A stretch of DNA of 64,000 nucleotides from Vogesella alkaliphila (lineage in GTDB: Bacteria; Pseudomonadota; Gammaproteobacteria; Burkholderiales; Chromobacteriaceae), in assembly GCF_014652475.1 (NCBI RefSeq), contig NZ_BMYW01000005.1, positions 132,692 through 196,691 of the forward strand, read 5' to 3'. A program made the translations under genes and the position numbers. Below are positions 45,238 to 55,770 of this stretch, in pieces. Below the pieces are notes generated by a model. The model ran no database searches. It had not been told where the DNA came from and was given only the letters and a program-made list of their open reading frames with translations. Position 1 is the stretch's first letter, and every line of letters begins with the position of its first letter.

Positions 45238-46632
45238 TCAGCCCGCCGGCAAGGCGGCGCCCGGCAGGCGACAGACCTGGTTGCGGCCCTGATGCTTGGC
45301 GAGGTACAGCGCCTTGTCGGCCTGTTCGACCAGCTGGTGTTCCGCCTCCGCCAGCGCGCTTGCCGGCTGGCAATACAAGCCGATGCTGACGGTCACCACC
45401 GCGCGCTGCGCCGGGCTGTCGCTGGCTGCCGGAATGGCCAGCTGCTCCACCGCGCCGCGGATGCGCTCGGCAATCTGCGCCGCATGCAGCTCATCGCAGC
45501 CATCCAGAATCGCGATGAATTCCTCGCCGCCGTAGCGGGCCAGGGTGTCGCCATCGCGCAGCTGTTGCGCCATGCAGAGGGCAATCTGGCGCAGGCAGTC
45601 GTCGCCCTGCACGTGGCCGAAGCTGTCGTTGTAGCGCTTGAAGTGGTCGATGTCGGCCATCAGCACGGTAAACGGGCGCACCAGCTCCGGTGGGCGATGG
45701 CGGATGGCGTCCAGCACGCCGTCGAAGTGACGGCGCGAAAACAGGCCGGTCAGGCTGTCGCGGATCGAGGTCTCGTAGGCCTGGCTGTAGGAGCTTTGCA
45801 GCCGCTTCTGCAGGCGGAACACCTCGAACAGCAGTGCCCCCAGCATGATGGTGGCGGCGAACTGTTCGAAAAAGCGCGAGGCGTACCAGCCGACCGTCAG
45901 CCGCTGGCTGGAGGAAAACAGCAGCACCAGATACAGCAGGTAGCCATAGCAGCACAGTGCAAGCCAGCAGTGGAAGGCACTGCGCAGCCGCGTCACCAGC
46001 AGCACGCTGAGCAGCGCGCCGCCCCAGCACAGCAGCAGGGCAATCACCAGCCCGCTATCACGCAGTGCCCGATAATCGCCTTGCTGGCTGACCAGCCGTC
46101 CCAGGTCGGGCAGATAAGGTGGCAACCACTGCGTCACCAGCCAGATCAGCGACACCGCCAGCAGCAGACAGCCGAGCAGGAAGCCGCTGCTCAGGTGTGG
46201 TGAAAGCGGCGGCTTCGGCTGCCAGGCCAGGCACAACATCGCCAGCATGATCAGCATGGCAAAGCCGGCTAGGCGGGCGAACCACAGCCAGATGCTCAGG
46301 TGCGAGCCGGGCTGCAGACCGTGCTGCCCGGGAAACAGTTCGGGCAGCATCAGCAGCTGGTAGCTGGCCATCAGCGCCGAGTAGGCGAAGGCGGTGCCGA
46401 GCAGACCGGTGGCGGGGCGGCGCTTGACGTAGAAGTGCAGCAGGATCAGGTAGGCGATGATGCTGTTGTTGACCGCCAGTGCGGTGATCAGTACTGGCCG
46501 CAGATTGCTGCCGGCGATGGGCTGTGTGGCGTAGGGCAGCAATAACACGGCCGCGGCCGTCATCAGCAGCATCAGCACCCCGGCCAGGATCATGGCCGGC
46601 CGGCTGGGCGTGGCGGAGAAATTGTCTTTCAT
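45238..46632 (-). CDS. Membrane diguanylate cyclase (MASE-type sensor + GGDEF)
   Basis: 464-residue protein. About eight membrane helices in the first 270 residues (MASE4-like; MILAGVLMLLMTAAAVLLL and LLGCLLLAVSLIWLVTQWL) are followed by a GGDEF domain (about 295-455) with DSLTGLFSRRHFD and the active GGEEF motif in ARYGGEEFIAI. There is no RxxD inhibitory site at the usual position (TLARYGG). Produces c-di-GMP, for which a PilZ protein (39704) is also encoded. Terminates toward the SpoVR palindrome. Confidence 0.9.
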   Translation of the reverse strand: MKDNFSATPSRPAMILAGVLMLLMTAAAVLLLPYATQPIAGSNLRPVLITALAVNNSIIAYLILLHFYVKRRPATGLLGTAFAYSALMASYQLLMLPELFPGQHGLQPGSHLSIWLWFARLAGFAMLIMLAMLCLAWQPKPPLSPHLSSGFLLGCLLLAVSLIWLVTQWLPPYLPDLGRLVSQQGDYRALRDSGLVIALLLCWGGALLSVLLVTRLRSAFHCWLALCCYGYLLYLVLLFSSSQRLTVGWYASRFFEQFAATIMLGALLFEVFRLQKRLQSSYSQAYETSIRDSLTGLFSRRHFDGVLDAIRHRPPELVRPFTVLMADIDHFKRYNDSFGHVQGDDCLRQIALCMAQQLRDGDTLARYGGEEFIAILDGCDELHAAQIAERIRGAVEQLAIPAASDSPAQRAVVTVSIGLYCQPASALAEAEHQLVEQADKALYLAKHQGRNQVCRLPGAALPAG

Positions 46633-46837
46633 GCGGTGACTCGAAGCGGGCGACGCGGTAAAGGCTGAACGCTGCGGCGCACTGGTGTTGCCGGCAACGC
46701 TGGTGGTTTGCCGATTGTAGCCTGTCGTTGCCGCACGCCGGCAGCACTTTATGACATCTTTAGCGCGGCGTTCGCAATGCCATCGGGCTTCGATAGGCTT
46801 TTATTGTGTAGCCGCTACGGTCGGCGTCGCGCGCCGC

Positions 46838-47584
46838 TCAGCAGGCGATGAAGGCGCGCTGGCCGTGATGATCGCTCAGCTCGGCGAGGCGGGTGTCGTA
46901 GACCTGCTCCAGCCGCGCCTGGGTCATCACCTGCGCCGTGTCACCGTGGGCGATTTGCACACCGTCCTTGAGCAGCAGCACCTTGTCGGCGTGGCGCAGC
47001 GCCAGGTTGACGTCGTGCAGTACCGCGATCATGCCCAGCTGCCAGCGCTGCGCCAGTTGCCGCAGGGTGGCCAGCTGCTGGTTGGCGGCACCGATATCCA
47101 GCGCGGCGGTCGGTTCGTCCAGCAGCAGGTAGCGTTGTGGGGCCTTGCTGGCCAGCAACTGGTGCAGCGCCCGCGCCAGGTGCACGCGCTGCAGCTCGCC
47201 GCCGGACAGGCTGGCGCAGTCGCGCGCCAGCAGCGTCTGGCAGTCGCTCAGGGCCAACACCTGCACCAGTATCGCGGGGTCCGGCTGCGCCACGCCGATG
47301 CACAGCAGATCGGCCACCCGCATGCCTGCCGGCCGTGCCGGGTGCTGTTCGACCAACGCGCGGCAGCTGGCGAGGCGGCCGGCGTCGAGGTCGGCAAGGT
47401 GTTCGCCGGCGAGCAGGATCTCGCCCGCCGCGGCCGGGTAGTAGCCGCCGATGGCGTGCAGCAGCGTGCTCTTGCCGGCGCCGTTGGGGCCGAGGATGAC
47501 GGTGAGCTCGCCCGCGGCGCAGGCAAGGCTGATGTCGTGCAGCGGGGCGGGGTGGCGCAGCGACAGCCGGCGGATCTCAAGCAT
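46838..47584 (-). CDS. hmuV: Heme/iron-siderophore ABC transporter ATPase, HmuV-like
   Basis: 248-residue ABC ATPase. Walker A GPNGAGKSTLLHAIGG (residues about 33-48), signature LSGGELQRVHLARAL (about 129-143), Walker B YLLLDEPTAALD (about 153-164) and switch His in VLHDVNLALRHAD. FepC/HmuV group. Overlaps the permease gene end by 8 nt. No binding-protein or receptor gene is adjacent, so heme versus siderophore specificity is not established. The 205-nt gap to 46632 holds no clear element. Confidence 0.85.
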   Translation of the reverse strand: MLEIRRLSLRHPAPLHDISLACAAGELTVILGPNGAGKSTLLHAIGGYYPAAAGEILLAGEHLADLDAGRLASCRALVEQHPARPAGMRVADLLCIGVAQPDPAILVQVLALSDCQTLLARDCASLSGGELQRVHLARALHQLLASKAPQRYLLLDEPTAALDIGAANQQLATLRQLAQRWQLGMIAVLHDVNLALRHADKVLLLKDGVQIAHGDTAQVMTQARLEQVYDTRLAELSDHHGQRAFIAC

Positions 47585-48548
47585 GGCTTGGCCGTTTACG
47601 GGTCAGCAGGTACAGGAAGAACGGCGCACCGGCGAGGCTGGTGATCACCCCCACCGGCAGCTCGGCCGGGTACAGCAGCTCGCGCGCGGCGAGGTCGGCC
47701 AGCAGCGTGAGCAGGGCGCCGGCCAGCGGCGCCAGTTTCAGCAGCGTCGGCAGGTGCAGCCCGGTCAGGCGGCGCAGGATGTGCGGCGCCATCAGTCCGA
47801 CAAAGCCGACCATGCCGCACTGCGACACCACCACGCCGGCGGCCAGTGCCGCCAGCGCGATGGTGACGGCACCGTTGCGGCCAACGTTGAAGCCGCTGTA
47901 GAACGCGGCACGGTCGCCCAGTTGCAGCGCCTGCAGGAAGCGTCCCTGGCGCTGCAGCGCCACGGTGACGGCGACGGCCAGCGGCGCCAGCAGCCACGCC
48001 TGGCGGCCGTCGCTGCCGGCAAAGCTGCCCATCAGCCAGAAGGTGACGCTGCGCAGCGCGCCATCGGGCAGGGTGCTGATCAGCAGCGTCAGCAGGCTGC
48101 CGCACAGCGCGTTGACGGCGACGCCGGCCAGAATCAGCGTGGCGGTGGCGCGGCCGCGGGCTAGATGGCTGACCAGCAACAGCGCCGCCAGCGCGCCGCC
48201 AAAGGCGGCGACGGAGACCGCCAGCATCGGCCAGCTGGCGGCCAGCGCCAGCGCGGCGGCCAGTGCCGCGCCGCCGGAGATGCCGATCAGGCCCGGTTCG
48301 GCCAGGTCATTGTGAAAACGGGCCTGGATGGCGAGGCCGGCGGTGGCCAGCAGCGCGCCGGCGGCAGCGGCGCTGAGCACGCGCGGCAGGCGCAACGCCA
48401 GCAACAGCTCGCGCTCCAGCGCGTCGTGGCCGGGCAGCGCCAGCAGTGCGGCCAACCTGGCGCCGGCGTGTTCGCCGGCGAGCAGGGAAATGAAGAAGGC
48501 CAGCCCGGTGAGGCTGGCCAGCAGGATCAGCAGCGTGCGTGCCGACAT
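47577..48548 (-). CDS. hmuU: FecCD-type ABC permease, HmuU-like
   Basis: 323-residue inner-membrane permease of the BtuC/FecCD family, about ten helices. Typical blocks: LRLPRVLSAAAAGALLATAG, GLIGISGGAALAAALAL, SVTFWLMGSFAG and GFVGLMAPHILRRLTG, the last being the ATPase-coupling loop. It starts 18 nt downstream of dapB on the same strand and overlaps hmuV, so it may be transcribed from the bamE-dapB promoter. Two uptake words lie in the coding sequence (47876, 48447). Confidence 0.88.
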   Translation of the reverse strand: MSARTLLILLASLTGLAFFISLLAGEHAGARLAALLALPGHDALERELLLALRLPRVLSAAAAGALLATAGLAIQARFHNDLAEPGLIGISGGAALAAALALAASWPMLAVSVAAFGGALAALLLVSHLARGRATATLILAGVAVNALCGSLLTLLISTLPDGALRSVTFWLMGSFAGSDGRQAWLLAPLAVAVTVALQRQGRFLQALQLGDRAAFYSGFNVGRNGAVTIALAALAAGVVVSQCGMVGFVGLMAPHILRRLTGLHLPTLLKLAPLAGALLTLLADLAARELLYPAELPVGVITSLAGAPFFLYLLTRKRPSHA

Positions 48549-48566
48549 GTCAGTGTGAAGCAGGCA

Positions 48567-49750
<1,184 letters not shown>

Positions 49751-49772
49751 CGTGACCACACCACCGTACGGG

Positions 49773-49801
49773 TTGGGGAATCCAGGAAAAGGTTTTATCA
49801 T
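49773..49801 (+). promoter_or_regulatory. Candidate fur promoter
   Basis: TTGGGG (49773-49778), 17-nt spacer, TATCAT (49796-49801), 35 nt before the fur ATG. No Fur box is evident. Confidence 0.45.
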
Positions 49802-49836
49802 ACTGTAAGACTACTCTTCAAAGATACCCACCCCCC

Positions 49837-50277
49837 ATGATGAACAAAGCCAGCCATCTCAAAGACATCGGCCTGAAAGCAACCGGCCCGCGCCTGCGTA
49901 TCATGGAGCTGTTCGAGAACAGCAAGGATCGCCATCTGTCGGCCGAGGACGTGTACAAGAAGCTGATCGCCGAAGATGCCGATATCGGTCTGGCCACCAT
50001 CTATCGCGTGCTGACCCAGTTCGAACAGGCCGGTATCCTGATCCGTCACCACTTCGAGTCCGGCAAGGCGGTCTACGAACTGAACGAAGGCGGCCATCAC
50101 GACCACATGGTGTGCTACCGCTGCGGCAAGGTGACCGAGTTCTTCGATCCGAAGATCGAGGAGCTGCAAAACCAGATCGCCGCGCAGCACGGTTTCAGCA
50201 TCCAGGACCACTCGCTCTATCTGTACGGTGAATGCGCAGACTGCAGCAAGAGCGAGCGCAAGCCTTTCCGTCGATGA
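49837..50277 (+). CDS. fur: Ferric uptake regulator Fur
   Basis: 146-residue zinc/iron repressor. Winged helix: GLKATGPRLRIMELF and LATIYRVLTQFEQAGI; metal sites HHDHMVCYRCGKVTEF (about 88-103) with the HHDH regulatory cluster, and a C-terminal CADC. Controls iron uptake by binding DNA as Fe2+-Fur. The gene overlaps aat by four bases (ATGA at 50274). The divergent hmuU/hmuV genes downstream of bamE-dapB are plausible targets but no operator was found. Confidence 0.97.
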   Translation: MMNKASHLKDIGLKATGPRLRIMELFENSKDRHLSAEDVYKKLIAEDADIGLATIYRVLTQFEQAGILIRHHFESGKAVYELNEGGHHDHMVCYRCGKVTEFFDPKIEELQNQIAAQHGFSIQDHSLYLYGECADCSKSERKPFRR

Positions 50278-50978
50278 TTCCCTGGCTGGGGCGGGGGCTG
50301 CAATTCCCGCCCGTGTCGCAGGCATTGGCCGAGCCGGACGGCCTGCTGGCCGCCGGCGGCGACCTGTCCGTTGCCCGTCTGCTTGCCGGCTATTCGCACG
50401 GCATTTTTCCTTGGTTCTCTCCGGACGATCCCATCCTGTGGTGGTCGCCGTCGCAGCGCATGGTGGTGGAGCCGGGCGCACTGAAAGTCTCGCGTTCGAT
50501 GGCCAAGGTGCTGCGCAACCGTCGCTACCGCGTGACCACCGACCGCGCCTTCGGCGCCGTGATGCAGGCGTGCGCCGTGCAGCGCGACGAGCAGGGCGGC
50601 ACCTGGATCACCGCGGAGATGATCGCCGCCTATACTGAATTGCATCGGCAGGGCTATGCCCATTCCTTTGAAGTGTGGATGGATGACGAGCTGGCCGGCG
50701 GGCTGTACGGCGTCGCCATCGGCGGCATGTTCTACGGCGAGTCGATGTTCCACTGCCGGCGCGACGCCTCCAAGATCGCCTTCATCCACATGGCGCAGCA
50801 CCTGTTCGCTCACGGTGTCGGGCTGATCGACTGCCAGATGCCGACCGCGCACCTTGCCAGCCTCGGTGCGCACCTGATCGGGCGGGAGCTGTTTGTCGCC
50901 CGGGTGCAGCAGCTGCTGCGTTGTCCATTGCCGGATACCGTGTGGGATTACGTCTACGATCATGAGCCATCGCGATAA
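50274..50978 (+). CDS. aat: Leucyl/phenylalanyl-tRNA-protein transferase
   Basis: 234-residue Aat, which adds Leu/Phe to N-terminal Lys/Arg of proteins to mark them for ClpS/Clp[28 protein letters not shown] (positions about 24-49), [10 protein letters not shown], and the C-terminal [20 protein letters not shown] block are diagnostic. ATG 50274 (MIPWLGRG) overlaps fur. Followed by bpt with a 17-nt overlap; both enzymes belong to the N-degron pathway. Confidence 0.97.
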   Translation: MIPWLGRGLQFPPVSQALAEPDGLLAAGGDLSVARLLAGYSHGIFPWFSPDDPILWWSPSQRMVVEPGALKVSRSMAKVLRNRRYRVTTDRAFGAVMQACAVQRDEQGGTWITAEMIAAYTELHRQGYAHSFEVWMDDELAGGLYGVAIGGMFYGESMFHCRRDASKIAFIHMAQHLFAHGVGLIDCQMPTAHLASLGAHLIGRELFVARVQQLLRCPLPDTVWDYVYDHEPSR

Positions 50979-51687
50979 CGACGCCATTGCCATCATTCAT
51001 TTCTACGCCACGGCCCCGTATGCCTGTAGCTATCTGGATGACCGCCAGGCCCGCTCCCAGGTTGCGGTGCCGGCGGAGGCGATCGACAGCACGGTCTACA
51101 GCCAGCTGGTGGGGCTGGGCTTCCGTCGCAGCGGCCACTTCACCTACCGCCCGTATTGCGACGGTTGTCGCGCCTGTGTGCCGGTACGCATCCCGGTGGC
51201 GCGCTTCGTGCCGGACCGCAGCCAGCGTCGCACGCTGCGCCGCCATGGCGAGCTGAGTGCGCAGATCCTGCCGCTCAGCTTTGTCGACGAGCATTTCCAG
51301 CTGTACCGCCGCTACCAGCAGGCGCGCCACGACGGTGGCGGCATGTCGGAGGATGATCCGGGCCAGTACGCGGAGTTCATCCTGAAGAGCCGGGTCGAGA
51401 GCTGGCTGGTGGAGTTTCGCGAACAGGGCGTGCTGCGCATGGTCAGCCTGATCGACCGGCTGGATGACGGCCTGTCGGCGGTGTACACCTTCTTCGATCC
51501 GGACCAGCCGCGCACCGCCTACGGCGTTTACAACGTGCTGTGGCAGGTGGATCTCGCGCGCCGGCTGCAGCTGTCCTATCTCTACCTCGGCTACTGGATC
51601 GCCGAGTCGCCGAAGATGGCGTACAAGACGCGCTACCGGCCGCTGGAGCGGCTGGACGATGGCCGCTGGCACGCGTTCGAGCCCTGA
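50962..51687 (+). CDS. bpt: Aspartate/glutamate leucyltransferase Bpt
   Basis: 241-residue member of the arginyl-transferase-like family that leucylates N-terminal Asp/Glu. [20 protein letters not shown] and [25 protein letters not shown] contain the conserved Cys residues; [20 protein letters not shown] and [22 protein letters not shown] (given in parts) are also family marks. Overlaps aat by 17 nt, making a fur-aat-bpt operon that ends at the terminator 51718-51754. N-degron substrates are then read by ClpS. Confidence 0.96.
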   Translation: MSHRDNDAIAIIHFYATAPYACSYLDDRQARSQVAVPAEAIDSTVYSQLVGLGFRRSGHFTYRPYCDGCRACVPVRIPVARFVPDRSQRRTLRRHGELSAQILPLSFVDEHFQLYRRYQQARHDGGGMSEDDPGQYAEFILKSRVESWLVEFREQGVLRMVSLIDRLDDGLSAVYTFFDPDQPRTAYGVYNVLWQVDLARRLQLSYLYLGYWIAESPKMAYKTRYRPLERLDDGRWHAFEP

Positions 51688-51688
51688 T

Positions 51689-51698
51689 TGCGGCCAAC
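51689..51698 (+). repeat. Single uptake-like word after bpt
   Basis: TGCGGCCAAC right behind the bpt stop, upstream of a conventional terminator. Confidence 0.6.
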
Positions 51699-51717
51699 CT
51701 TGCAACGAAAACAGGGT

Positions 51718-51754
51718 AAAAAAAACAGGCACCCGCGGGTGCCTGTTTTTTTTT
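51718..51754. terminator. Bidirectional terminator between bpt and the SlyB-like gene
   Basis: AAAAACAGGCACCC-GC-GGGTGCCTGTTTTT with A- and T-runs on both sides. Confidence 0.95.
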
Positions 51755-51769
51755 GCGAGAGCCGCCCGT

Positions 51770-52240
51770 TTACAGCGGGCTGACGCGGGTGGTGCCGCCG
51801 CCGCTCAGTACCCGCACGCGCTGGCCCTGGCTGAACGGCACGTCGGCTTCCTGCACGATGGACAGCATCTTGCCGCCGTTATCCAGTTTTACCGTGATTT
51901 CCAGCGCCGGCTTGGTGTTCAGCGACTGCTGCGCCGATTGTGCCGCCATCCCGCCGGCGATGGCACCGACGATGGCCCCGGCGACGGCGCCGCTACCCTT
52001 GCCGACATGGCTGCCGGCCAGACCGCCCAGCGCGGTGCCGCCCATGGTCAGCAGCTCGTTGCGGTTGCCTTCCATCAGCACGTTCTTGACGGCGATCACC
52101 TGGCCGAATTCGACCACGTGCGCCTGGCGCATCTGGTCCTTGCTGTAGACCTGGCCGGAGTCGGAGGTGTTGGCGCAGCCGGTGGCAAGGCCGGCGGCCA
52201 GCAGGGCGATGCCGCCCAGTTGCAGTAGTCTGCGCTTCAT
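51770..52240 (-). CDS. Glycine-zipper outer-membrane lipoprotein, SlyB-like
   Basis: 156-residue lipoprotein; signal ending LATGC (lipobox, Cys22). A glycine-zipper 2TM domain (about residues 65-100; GGTALGGLAGSHVGKGSGAV then IVGAIAGGMAA) is typical of SlyB/Pal-cross-reacting lipoproteins, which stabilise the outer membrane. The C-terminal part is a small beta domain (KPALEITVKLDNGGKMLSIV). Last gene of the minus-strand series 57.7-51.8 kb, 25 nt downstream of pyrD. Confidence 0.9.
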   Translation of the reverse strand: MKRRLLQLGGIALLAAGLATGCANTSDSGQVYSKDQMRQAHVVEFGQVIAVKNVLMEGNRNELLTMGGTALGGLAGSHVGKGSGAVAGAIVGAIAGGMAAQSAQQSLNTKPALEITVKLDNGGKMLSIVQEADVPFSQGQRVRVLSGGGTTRVSPL

Positions 52241-52265
52241 GATGTCCCCTTTCGTGGGCAGGGTG

Positions 52266-53294
52266 TCAGCCGTGGCGCTTGCTGCGCAGCGCTTCGGCGC
52301 ATTCGTTGATCAGGCCTGGGCCGCGGTAGATCAGGCCGGAGTACAGCTGCACCAGCGTGGCGCCGGCGTCGATCTTCTCCTGGGCGTCGGTGCCGGACAG
52401 GATGCCGCCGACACCGATGATGGGCAGTGCGCCGTCCAGTGCCCGCGCTAGGTTGCGGATCAGCTGCGTCGAGCGCTCGCGCACCGGCGCGCCGGACAGG
52501 CCGCCGGCCTCGTTCTGCAGCGGATGACCTGCGATCTCGCTGCGCGACAGCGTGGTGTTGGTGGCGATCACCGCGTCCAGCTGGTGCTCGGTCAGCAGGC
52601 GGGCGATCTCCTGCGTCTGTTCCGCGTCCAGATCCGGCGCGATCTTCACCGCCAGCGGCACGTAGCGGCCGTGCTGGTCGGCCAGCCGCGACTGGCGGTT
52701 CTTCAGCGCGGCGAGCAGCTCGCCCAGCTCATCGGACTGCTGCAGCTGGCGCAAGTTCTTGGTGTTGGGCGACGAGATGTTGACGGTGACGTAGCTGGCA
52801 CACTCGTACACCTTGTCGAGGCAGGTCAGGTAGTCGTCCTTGGCGTTCTCGATCGGCGTGCTGGCGTTCTTGCCGATATTGATGCCGAGAATGCCCTGGA
52901 AGTGGCTGTTGCGCACGTTCTGCAGCAGCGCGTCGACGCCCTTGTTGTTGAAGCCCATGCGGTTGATGATGCCTTCGTACTCCGGTACGCGGAACAGGCG
53001 CGGCTTGGGGTTGCCGTCCTGCGGGCGCGGCGTCACGGTGCCGATCTCGATGAAGCCGAAGCCCAGCGCGGCGAGGGCGTCGATGTGGTCGCCGTTCTTG
53101 TCCAGACCGGCGGCGAGGCCGACCGGATTGGGGAAGGTCAGGCCCATGGCTTTTACCGGATTGCGGCCAACCTTGCGGCTAAGCAAGCCGGTCAATTGCA
53201 GGCGATACGCGGTATCCAGCAGCGACAGGGTGGTTTCGTGCGCGGATTCGGCATCGGTGCGGAACAGCAAGGGGCGTAACAGCGGGTAAAGCAT
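52266..53294 (-). CDS. pyrD: Dihydroorotate dehydrogenase (quinone), class 2
   Basis: 342-residue membrane-associated FMN enzyme of pyrimidine synthesis. N-terminal [20 protein letters not shown] is the membrane-binding helix of class 2 enzymes. Motifs: [36 protein letters not shown], the catalytic Ser in [12 protein letters not shown] and C-terminal [15 protein letters not shown] with [18 protein letters not shown] 53294 matches family length. An uptake word falls within it (53162-53171). Confidence 0.97.
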   Translation of the reverse strand: MLYPLLRPLLFRTDAESAHETTLSLLDTAYRLQLTGLLSRKVGRNPVKAMGLTFPNPVGLAAGLDKNGDHIDALAALGFGFIEIGTVTPRPQDGNPKPRLFRVPEYEGIINRMGFNNKGVDALLQNVRNSHFQGILGINIGKNASTPIENAKDDYLTCLDKVYECASYVTVNISSPNTKNLRQLQQSDELGELLAALKNRQSRLADQHGRYVPLAVKIAPDLDAEQTQEIARLLTEHQLDAVIATNTTLSRSEIAGHPLQNEAGGLSGAPVRERSTQLIRNLARALDGALPIIGVGGILSGTDAQEKIDAGATLVQLYSGLIYRGPGLINECAEALRSKRHG

Positions 53295-53338
53295 GGGTGT
53301 CTCCGTAAGGCGCGGGCGCGGCGCGCGCCACAACAGGG

Positions 53339-53929
53339 TTAAAGGATCTGGCAGGCGTCGTCAAAGCCGAGGCGCGGCGCGCGCGGGAACAGCTTGCTGG
53401 CGTCGCCGTAGCCGAGATTGATCAGGAAGTTGCTCTTGATGTTGCCTTGCGGGAAGAAGGCGGCGTCCACGGCGGCGTTGTCGAAGCCGGACATCGGACC
53501 GCAGTCCAATCCCAGCGCGCGCGCGGCCATGATCAGGTAGGCGCCCTGCAGCGAGCTGTTGCGCATGGCGGTGGACTGGATCACGGCGTCGTTGCCGGCA
53601 AACCAGCTGCGGGCATCGGTGTGCGGGAACAGGCGCGGCAGCTGTTCGTAGAACTGCAGGTCCATGGCGACGATCACGGTGACCGGCGCCGCCATGGTCT
53701 TGTCCCGGTTGCCTTCCGACAGGCAGGGCTTGAGCTTGGCCTTGGCCTCCGGCGACTCGACGAATACCAGGCGTGCCGGCGAGCAGTTGGCGCTGGTCGG
53801 CGCCATTTTCATCAGCTCGAACAGCTGGTGCAGGGTGTCCTTGCTGACCGGGCGGTCTTGCCAGTGGCTGTGAGTACGGGCGTTGAGGAACAGTTGTTCC
53901 AGTGCGGCGTGGCTGACAGGTGTGCTCAT
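53339..53929 (-). CDS. rutE: Nitroreductase-family malonic-semialdehyde reductase, RutE-like
   Basis: 196-residue FMN/NADPH nitroreductase-fold enzyme. High similarity to RutE by eye: [74 protein letters not shown] and the final [17 protein letters not shown]. RutE reduces malonic semialdehyde in uracil breakdown, but no other rut genes are here, so another role is possible. Start 53929 with SD-like AGAGACCATCC is conserved in length. Confidence 0.88.
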   Translation of the reverse strand: MSTPVSHAALEQLFLNARTHSHWQDRPVSKDTLHQLFELMKMAPTSANCSPARLVFVESPEAKAKLKPCLSEGNRDKTMAAPVTVIVAMDLQFYEQLPRLFPHTDARSWFAGNDAVIQSTAMRNSSLQGAYLIMAARALGLDCGPMSGFDNAAVDAAFFPQGNIKSNFLINLGYGDASKLFPRAPRLGFDDACQIL

Positions 53930-53957
53930 GCGGATGGTCTCTCTACTTGGCGGTGTT

Positions 53958-54779
53958 TCAGGGGGCGGTGACCGAGGTCGGCAGCAGGTTGCCCGGCTGT
54001 GCGGCGGTCGCGGCGGCGATGTCCTCGCTCTTGCCGCTGGTCTTGGCAATGATGGTGATCGCCACGCGGCGGTTGCGGGCGCGGCCGTCGGCGGAGGCGT
54101 TGTTGGCCACCGGCATGGTCTCGGCGCGGCCGATGGCCACCAGCCGTTCCGGCGCGATGCCGTTTTCCATGAACAGGCGCACGATGCTGCCGGCGCGGGC
54201 GGCGGACAGTTCCCAGTTGGACGGGAAGAAGGCGTTGCGGATCGGGATGTTGTCGGTAAAGCCTTCCACCCGCACCTCGTTCGGCACCTGCGCCAGCTGC
54301 TGCGCTACCGCCGACAGGATCTGCGGCGAGTTGCCGGTCGGCAGCGCCTGGCCGACCGGGAACAGCGCGGTATCCTTGATCTCGATATGGATGCCTTCGT
54401 CGTCCTGGCGCATGCTGACCTGGCCGCCCTGCATCAGCGGCGCCAGGCTCTTGCCGATGTCGTCGGCCAGCTGTTTCAGGCGCGCGCGTTCCTGCAAGCG
54501 CTGCTGGCCCTCGACCGCGGTGGCGATCGGCTTGGTATTGGGAATCTCGATCATGGTGTTGGCGCTGCCGGACGGCGGCGTGGCCTGGATCGCCAGGTTG
54601 CCGCTGCGGAAAGCGTCGATCATCGACGTCGACAACACCCGGTACTTGCCCTCGTTGACCTGGGAAATGGCGTACATCACGACGAAGAAGGCAAACAGCA
54701 GGGTGATGAAGTCGGCGTAGGAAACCAGCCAGCGTTCGTGGTTCTCGTGGACTTCTTCCTGTTTGCGGCGTCGTGCCAT
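53958..54779 (-). CDS. motD: Flagellar stator protein MotD (OmpA/MotB family)
   Basis: 273-residue stator B-subunit. One membrane helix with the proton-carrying Asp: [20 protein letters not shown] (residues about 20-39, Asp at 23). A periplasmic plug/linker follows, then an OmpA-like peptidoglycan-binding domain (about 145-260) with [25 protein letters not shown] and the C-terminal [27 protein letters not shown] is characteristic of MotD of the MotCD stator. The usual motC is not next to it; sppA is. Confidence 0.9.
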   Translation of the reverse strand: MARRRKQEEVHENHERWLVSYADFITLLFAFFVVMYAISQVNEGKYRVLSTSMIDAFRSGNLAIQATPPSGSANTMIEIPNTKPIATAVEGQQRLQERARLKQLADDIGKSLAPLMQGGQVSMRQDDEGIHIEIKDTALFPVGQALPTGNSPQILSAVAQQLAQVPNEVRVEGFTDNIPIRNAFFPSNWELSAARAGSIVRLFMENGIAPERLVAIGRAETMPVANNASADGRARNRRVAITIIAKTSGKSEDIAAATAAQPGNLLPTSVTAP

Positions 54780-54798
54780 GAATGCTCCGTGTCAGCGG

Positions 54799-55731
54799 TC
54801 AGAAAAGGCGGGTATCGAACAGCGCACGGATGCCGCCGGCAAAGCTGACGCCGATGCGCTTGGCAAAAAAGTTGCCGAAGTCGTCGCTGGGGGTGAAGTC
54901 GACCAGCTCTTCGGCTTGGATCTGCTCGCGGGCTACCGAGCTGACCGAACCCAGGCCGTCGGCCAGCCCCAGCGCGATGCTGCCGCTGCCCAGCCATACC
55001 CGGCCGCTGAAGACCTCGGCGTCGGCCTTCAGCCGGCTGCCGCGTCCCTGCTTCACCACCGCGATGAACTGCTGGTGGATTTCGTCGAGCAGCGACTGGT
55101 GGATGGCCTGCTGCTGCGGGTCGCGCGGCGAGAACGGGTCGTTCATCGCCTTGTTGCTGCCGGCGGTGGTCAGCCGGCGCTCGATGCCGAGCTTCTCGAT
55201 CGCCTTGTCGAAGCCGAAACCGTCCGACACCACGCCGATGGAGCCGATGATGCTGGCCTTGTCGACGTGTATCTTGTCGGCTGCGGCGGCGATGTAGTAG
55301 CAGCCGGAGGCGCATACTTCCTCTACCACCATGTGCAGCGGAATGGCAGGGTGTAGTTTTTTCAGGCGCCGGATCTCGTCATTGGCGATGCCGGACAGCA
55401 CCGGGCTGCCGCCGGGGCTGTTGGCACGGATGATGATGCCCTTGGTGTTGCGATCGTTGTAGGCGTTCTCCAGGCCTTCCAGCAGCCGGCCGCTGACGTT
55501 GCTTTCGCTGTCGATGACGCCGTCCAGCGAGATCACCGCGGTGTGCTTGCCGCCCAGCGTGCCGCTGTCCTGTTCGTCCTGCCAGAAAAACATCGCCAGC
55601 AGCGTGCCGATCAGCAACAGCCACGCCAGCCGGAAGAAGGTCTTCCACTGGCGGGTGCGCTTCTGTTCCAGTAGTGCCGCGCCAGCCAGCTTTTCAATCA
55701 GCTGGCGCTCCCATTTGGGTTCTTGCTCCAT
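54799..55731 (-). CDS. sppA: Signal peptide peptidase SppA, 36K type (S49 family)
   Basis: 310-residue membrane-anchored serine protease that degrades cleaved signal peptides. One N-terminal helix (FFRLAWLLLIGTLLAMFFW, about 42-60). The Ser nucleophile is in VVEEVCASGCYYIAAAADKI and the Lys of the dyad in the later SKAMNDPF/GSNKAMNDPF stretch. ATG 55731 is used; a longer frame passes through an uptake word. Just downstream of the Rieske gene on the same strand. Confidence 0.93.
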   Translation of the reverse strand: MEQEPKWERQLIEKLAGAALLEQKRTRQWKTFFRLAWLLLIGTLLAMFFWQDEQDSGTLGGKHTAVISLDGVIDSESNVSGRLLEGLENAYNDRNTKGIIIRANSPGGSPVLSGIANDEIRRLKKLHPAIPLHMVVEEVCASGCYYIAAAADKIHVDKASIIGSIGVVSDGFGFDKAIEKLGIERRLTTAGSNKAMNDPFSPRDPQQQAIHQSLLDEIHQQFIAVVKQGRGSRLKADAEVFSGRVWLGSGSIALGLADGLGSVSSVAREQIQAEELVDFTPSDDFGNFFAKRIGVSFAGGIRALFDTRLF

Positions 55732-55753
55732 GCTTGCCTCGATCTTCCGCAAC

Positions 55754-55763
55754 GTTGGCCGCA
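55754..55763 (-). repeat. Single uptake-like word between the Rieske gene and sppA
   Basis: GTTGGCCGCA in the 39-nt gap, followed by the Rieske stop. Confidence 0.6.
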
Positions 55764-55770
55764 AGGCGCC

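Noticed and set aside
49751-49836. Fur box between bamE and fur
   Set aside because: No GATAATGATTATC-like 19-mer can be aligned with reasonable match.
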